NCBI GenBank assembly: GCA_964648215.1
Contig: CAZYMF010000232.1
Coordinates: 1-7,286, forward strand
Length of the DNA: 7,286 bases
DNA from: CAZYMF01 sp964648215
GTDB taxonomy: Bacteria > Desulfobacterota > Binatia > HRBIN30 > JACQVA1
Direction of reading: 5' to 3'
Under the pieces are notes generated by a model, which was not told where the DNA came from, searched no databases, and saw only the letters and a program-made list of their open reading frames with translations. Each line of letters opens with the position of its first letter. The stretch's first letter is position 1. The translations under genes were made by a program, and so were the position numbers. Shown here piece by piece: positions 6,454-7,286 of the stretch.

Positions 6454-6465
6454 TGGATCTCGGAG

Positions 6466-6559
6466 AGGTTGTTACGTTGCTAGGTTGTTAGGTTGTTGAT
6501 TGTTAGGCCCACGGCGCCCGAGCTCCTAACAACCTAACAACGAACAACCCAACAACCTA
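6466..6559. repeat. Inverted array of 8-nt repeats (AGGTTGTT / AACAACCT) between ferredoxin and VOC genes
   Basis: The left arm is four tandem octamers (AGGTTGTT, ACGTTGCT, AGGTTGTT, AGGTTGTT; 6466-6497), a 7-nt variant and AGG. The right arm is CCTAACAA, CCTAACAA, a 7-nt variant CGAACAA, CCCAACAA and CCTA (6525-6559). Positions 6481-6507 pair with 6533-6559 at 24 of 27 positions around a 25-nt loop. In a second register, TTGTTAGG (6500-6507) pairs perfectly with CCTAACAA (6525-6532) around a 17-nt GC-rich loop. The right arm includes the stop codon of the ferredoxin gene (6559-6557), and the left arm ends 13 nt before the VOC start, so the structure fills the operon spacer. Confidence 0.8.
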
Positions 6560-6781
6560 TTTCTCATACAGCTTCACCACCTTCACCCCGTCCGGCGACG
6601 CCTGCATGCACAGGTCGCACAAGGTGCACTCGTCGAGGTTGTCCTCGACGGTGGCGACGGTGCCCGCCTCGGCGCCGGCTTTGAAGATCTTCACCGGGCA
6701 GACCTCGACCAGCTTGCCGGCGAGGCCCGCCGTCTTGCGAACGACGCCGTTGTCGACATCAACGCGGATGAACATGGCCAT
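6557..6781 (-). CDS. Small single-cluster [4Fe-4S] ferredoxin-like protein (74 aa)
   Basis: A 74-residue cytoplasmic electron carrier. EVCPVKIF (26-33) and DECTLCDLCMQASP (50-63) supply four cysteines: Cys28, Cys52, Cys55 and Cys58. In 2[4Fe-4S] ferredoxins the CxxCxxC triad of one motif is completed by the Cys-Pro cysteine of the other, so these four make one [4Fe-4S] cluster. The first motif has lost its CxxCxxC, and the second has Ser62-Pro63 where Cys-Pro would be, so only one cluster is expected. This layout is also seen in FixX-type ferredoxin-like proteins. The chosen start, ATG at 6781-6779, has GAGGG upstream; a second ATG two codons later is less well placed. It lies 2 nt after the stop of the CoA-ligase alpha gene, so the two are surely co-transcribed and probably act together. 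The redox partner is not in the window. Confidence 0.87.
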   Translation of the reverse strand: MAMFIRVDVDNGVVRKTAGLAGKLVEVCPVKIFKAGAEAGTVATVEDNLDECTLCDLCMQASPDGVKVVKLYEK

Positions 6782-6783
6782 GG

Positions 6784-7286
6784 CTACGCCCTCGCTCCGG
6801 CGCCGCTGAGACGCTCCTGCACTAGTTTCGGAATGTCGCCGATCTCCTCCGCAACCGAGATGCCGGCCTCTCTCATCCGGCGGATCTTGTCGGCCGGCGA
6901 ATCGACCTTCTTCTCGACCACGGTGCCGGCGTGGCCGAAGCTCATTCCCGGCATCTCGTCCATGAAGCGGCCGGCCACGAACGCCACGATCGGCAGCCGG
7001 CTCTTGTTGGCCTTCGTCCAGCGGGCCAGCTCCGCCTCCGACGAGCCGCCCGGCTCGGAGTAGATCACGATCGCCTTGGTGTCCGGGTCCTTCTCGAAGA
7101 ACGGCATCAGATCGACGTAGGTGGAGCCGATCACCGGATCGCCGCCGACCGAGATGGCGGTGCTCTCGCCGAGACCCGCCGCCGACAGCGCGTTGCAGAT
7201 CTCGGTCGTCATGCCGCCCGAGCGCGACATCACGCCGACGATGCCCGGCTTGAACGCCTTGCGGCAGTCGACCGCCGGCCCGCCGA
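6784..7286 (-). CDS. Succinyl-CoA synthetase alpha-subunit family protein (ADP-forming CoA ligase), C-terminal 166 aa, 5' end outside window
   Basis: The open frame runs off the right edge with no start, so the N-terminal CoA-binding Rossmann domain is missing. The visible 166 residues match the CoA-ligase domain of SucD-type proteins: GIVGVMSRSGGMTTEI (14-29), VGGDPVIGSTYVDLM (46-60), IYSEPGGSSEAE (74-85) with Glu77 matching E. coli SucD Glu208, and FGHAGTVVEKK (116-126) with His118 matching the phosphohistidine His246. Key catalytic residues are thus present. The family makes an acyl-CoA from acid, CoA and ATP/GTP, or the reverse; members include succinyl-CoA, malyl-CoA and citryl-CoA synthetases. 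Compared with E. coli SucD the Glu-to-His distance is 3 residues longer, due to the FMDEMPGMS stretch. Substrate therefore cannot be fixed. The beta subunit would be expected upstream, beyond position 7286. The ferredoxin gene follows after 2 nt. Confidence 0.9.
   Translation of the reverse strand, partial: GGPAVDCRKAFKPGIVGVMSRSGGMTTEICNALSAAGLGESTAISVGGDPVIGSTYVDLMPFFEKDPDTKAIVIYSEPGGSSEAELARWTKANKSRLPIVAFVAGRFMDEMPGMSFGHAGTVVEKKVDSPADKIRRMREAGISVAEEIGDIPKLVQERLSGAGARA

Noticed and set aside
6466..6559. Possible CRISPR-like or intrinsic terminator reading of the octamer repeats
   Set aside because: Units are 7-8 nt with no unique spacers, so it is not CRISPR. The arms are AT-rich in part but have no T-run after a GC stem, and the downstream gene appears to belong to the same operon.

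Overview
The window is a gene-dense, GC-rich stretch of a bacterial chromosome. Intergenic gaps are short, Shine-Dalgarno sites are mostly purine-rich, and bacterial operons are tightly spaced. The mix of genes (nitronate monooxygenase, sarcosine/dimethylglycine-type methyltransferase, YncE/phosphoesterase fusion, crotonase, VOC protein, ADP-forming CoA-ligase subunit with a small ferredoxin) would fit a soil or sediment heterotroph such as a Desulfobacterota/Binatota-type or other GC-rich lineage. That placement is only an impression. No rRNA, tRNA, CRISPR array, phage gene or insertion sequence was seen.

Left block (1-2004, all minus strand): a class I SAM-dependent methyltransferase with an unusual Cys-Cys-Cys motif I lies upstream of a complete FMN-type nitronate monooxygenase. 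That gene runs with a 9-nt gap into a gene of which only the first 20 codons are in the window. The 146-nt gap between methyltransferase and monooxygenase holds AAGC/GCTT-rich sequence that can fold back.

Centre (2005-4717): a divergent intergenic region carries a perfect 8+4+8 palindrome 24 nt upstream of the methyltransferase start, probably an operator of the TetR type. It separates the methyltransferase from an exported 817-aa protein on the plus strand. This protein has an N-terminal YncE/YVTN beta-propeller and a C-terminal alkaline-phosphatase/phospholipase-C-like phosphoesterase domain. Just after its stop is a second copy (28/34 identical by hand) of the AAGC-rich sequence found after the methyltransferase stop, in the same orientation relative to the upstream gene.

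Right block (4850-7286, all minus strand): in transcription order, the C-terminal part of a succinyl-CoA-synthetase-alpha-type protein, a 74-aa single-cluster ferredoxin (2-nt gap), a spacer made of inverted 8-nt repeats, a VOC-superfamily protein, and an enoyl-CoA hydratase/isomerase-family protein (ATGA overlap). The order suggests one operon for acyl-CoA metabolism. The crotonase lacks both hydratase glutamates but keeps the isomerase-type Glu, and the VOC protein lacks several classical metal ligands, so their exact reactions are open.

No single obvious new system stands out. The most interesting items are the CoA-ligase/ferredoxin/VOC/isomerase operon, the repeated fold-back sequences placed just after stop codons, and the operator-like palindrome.
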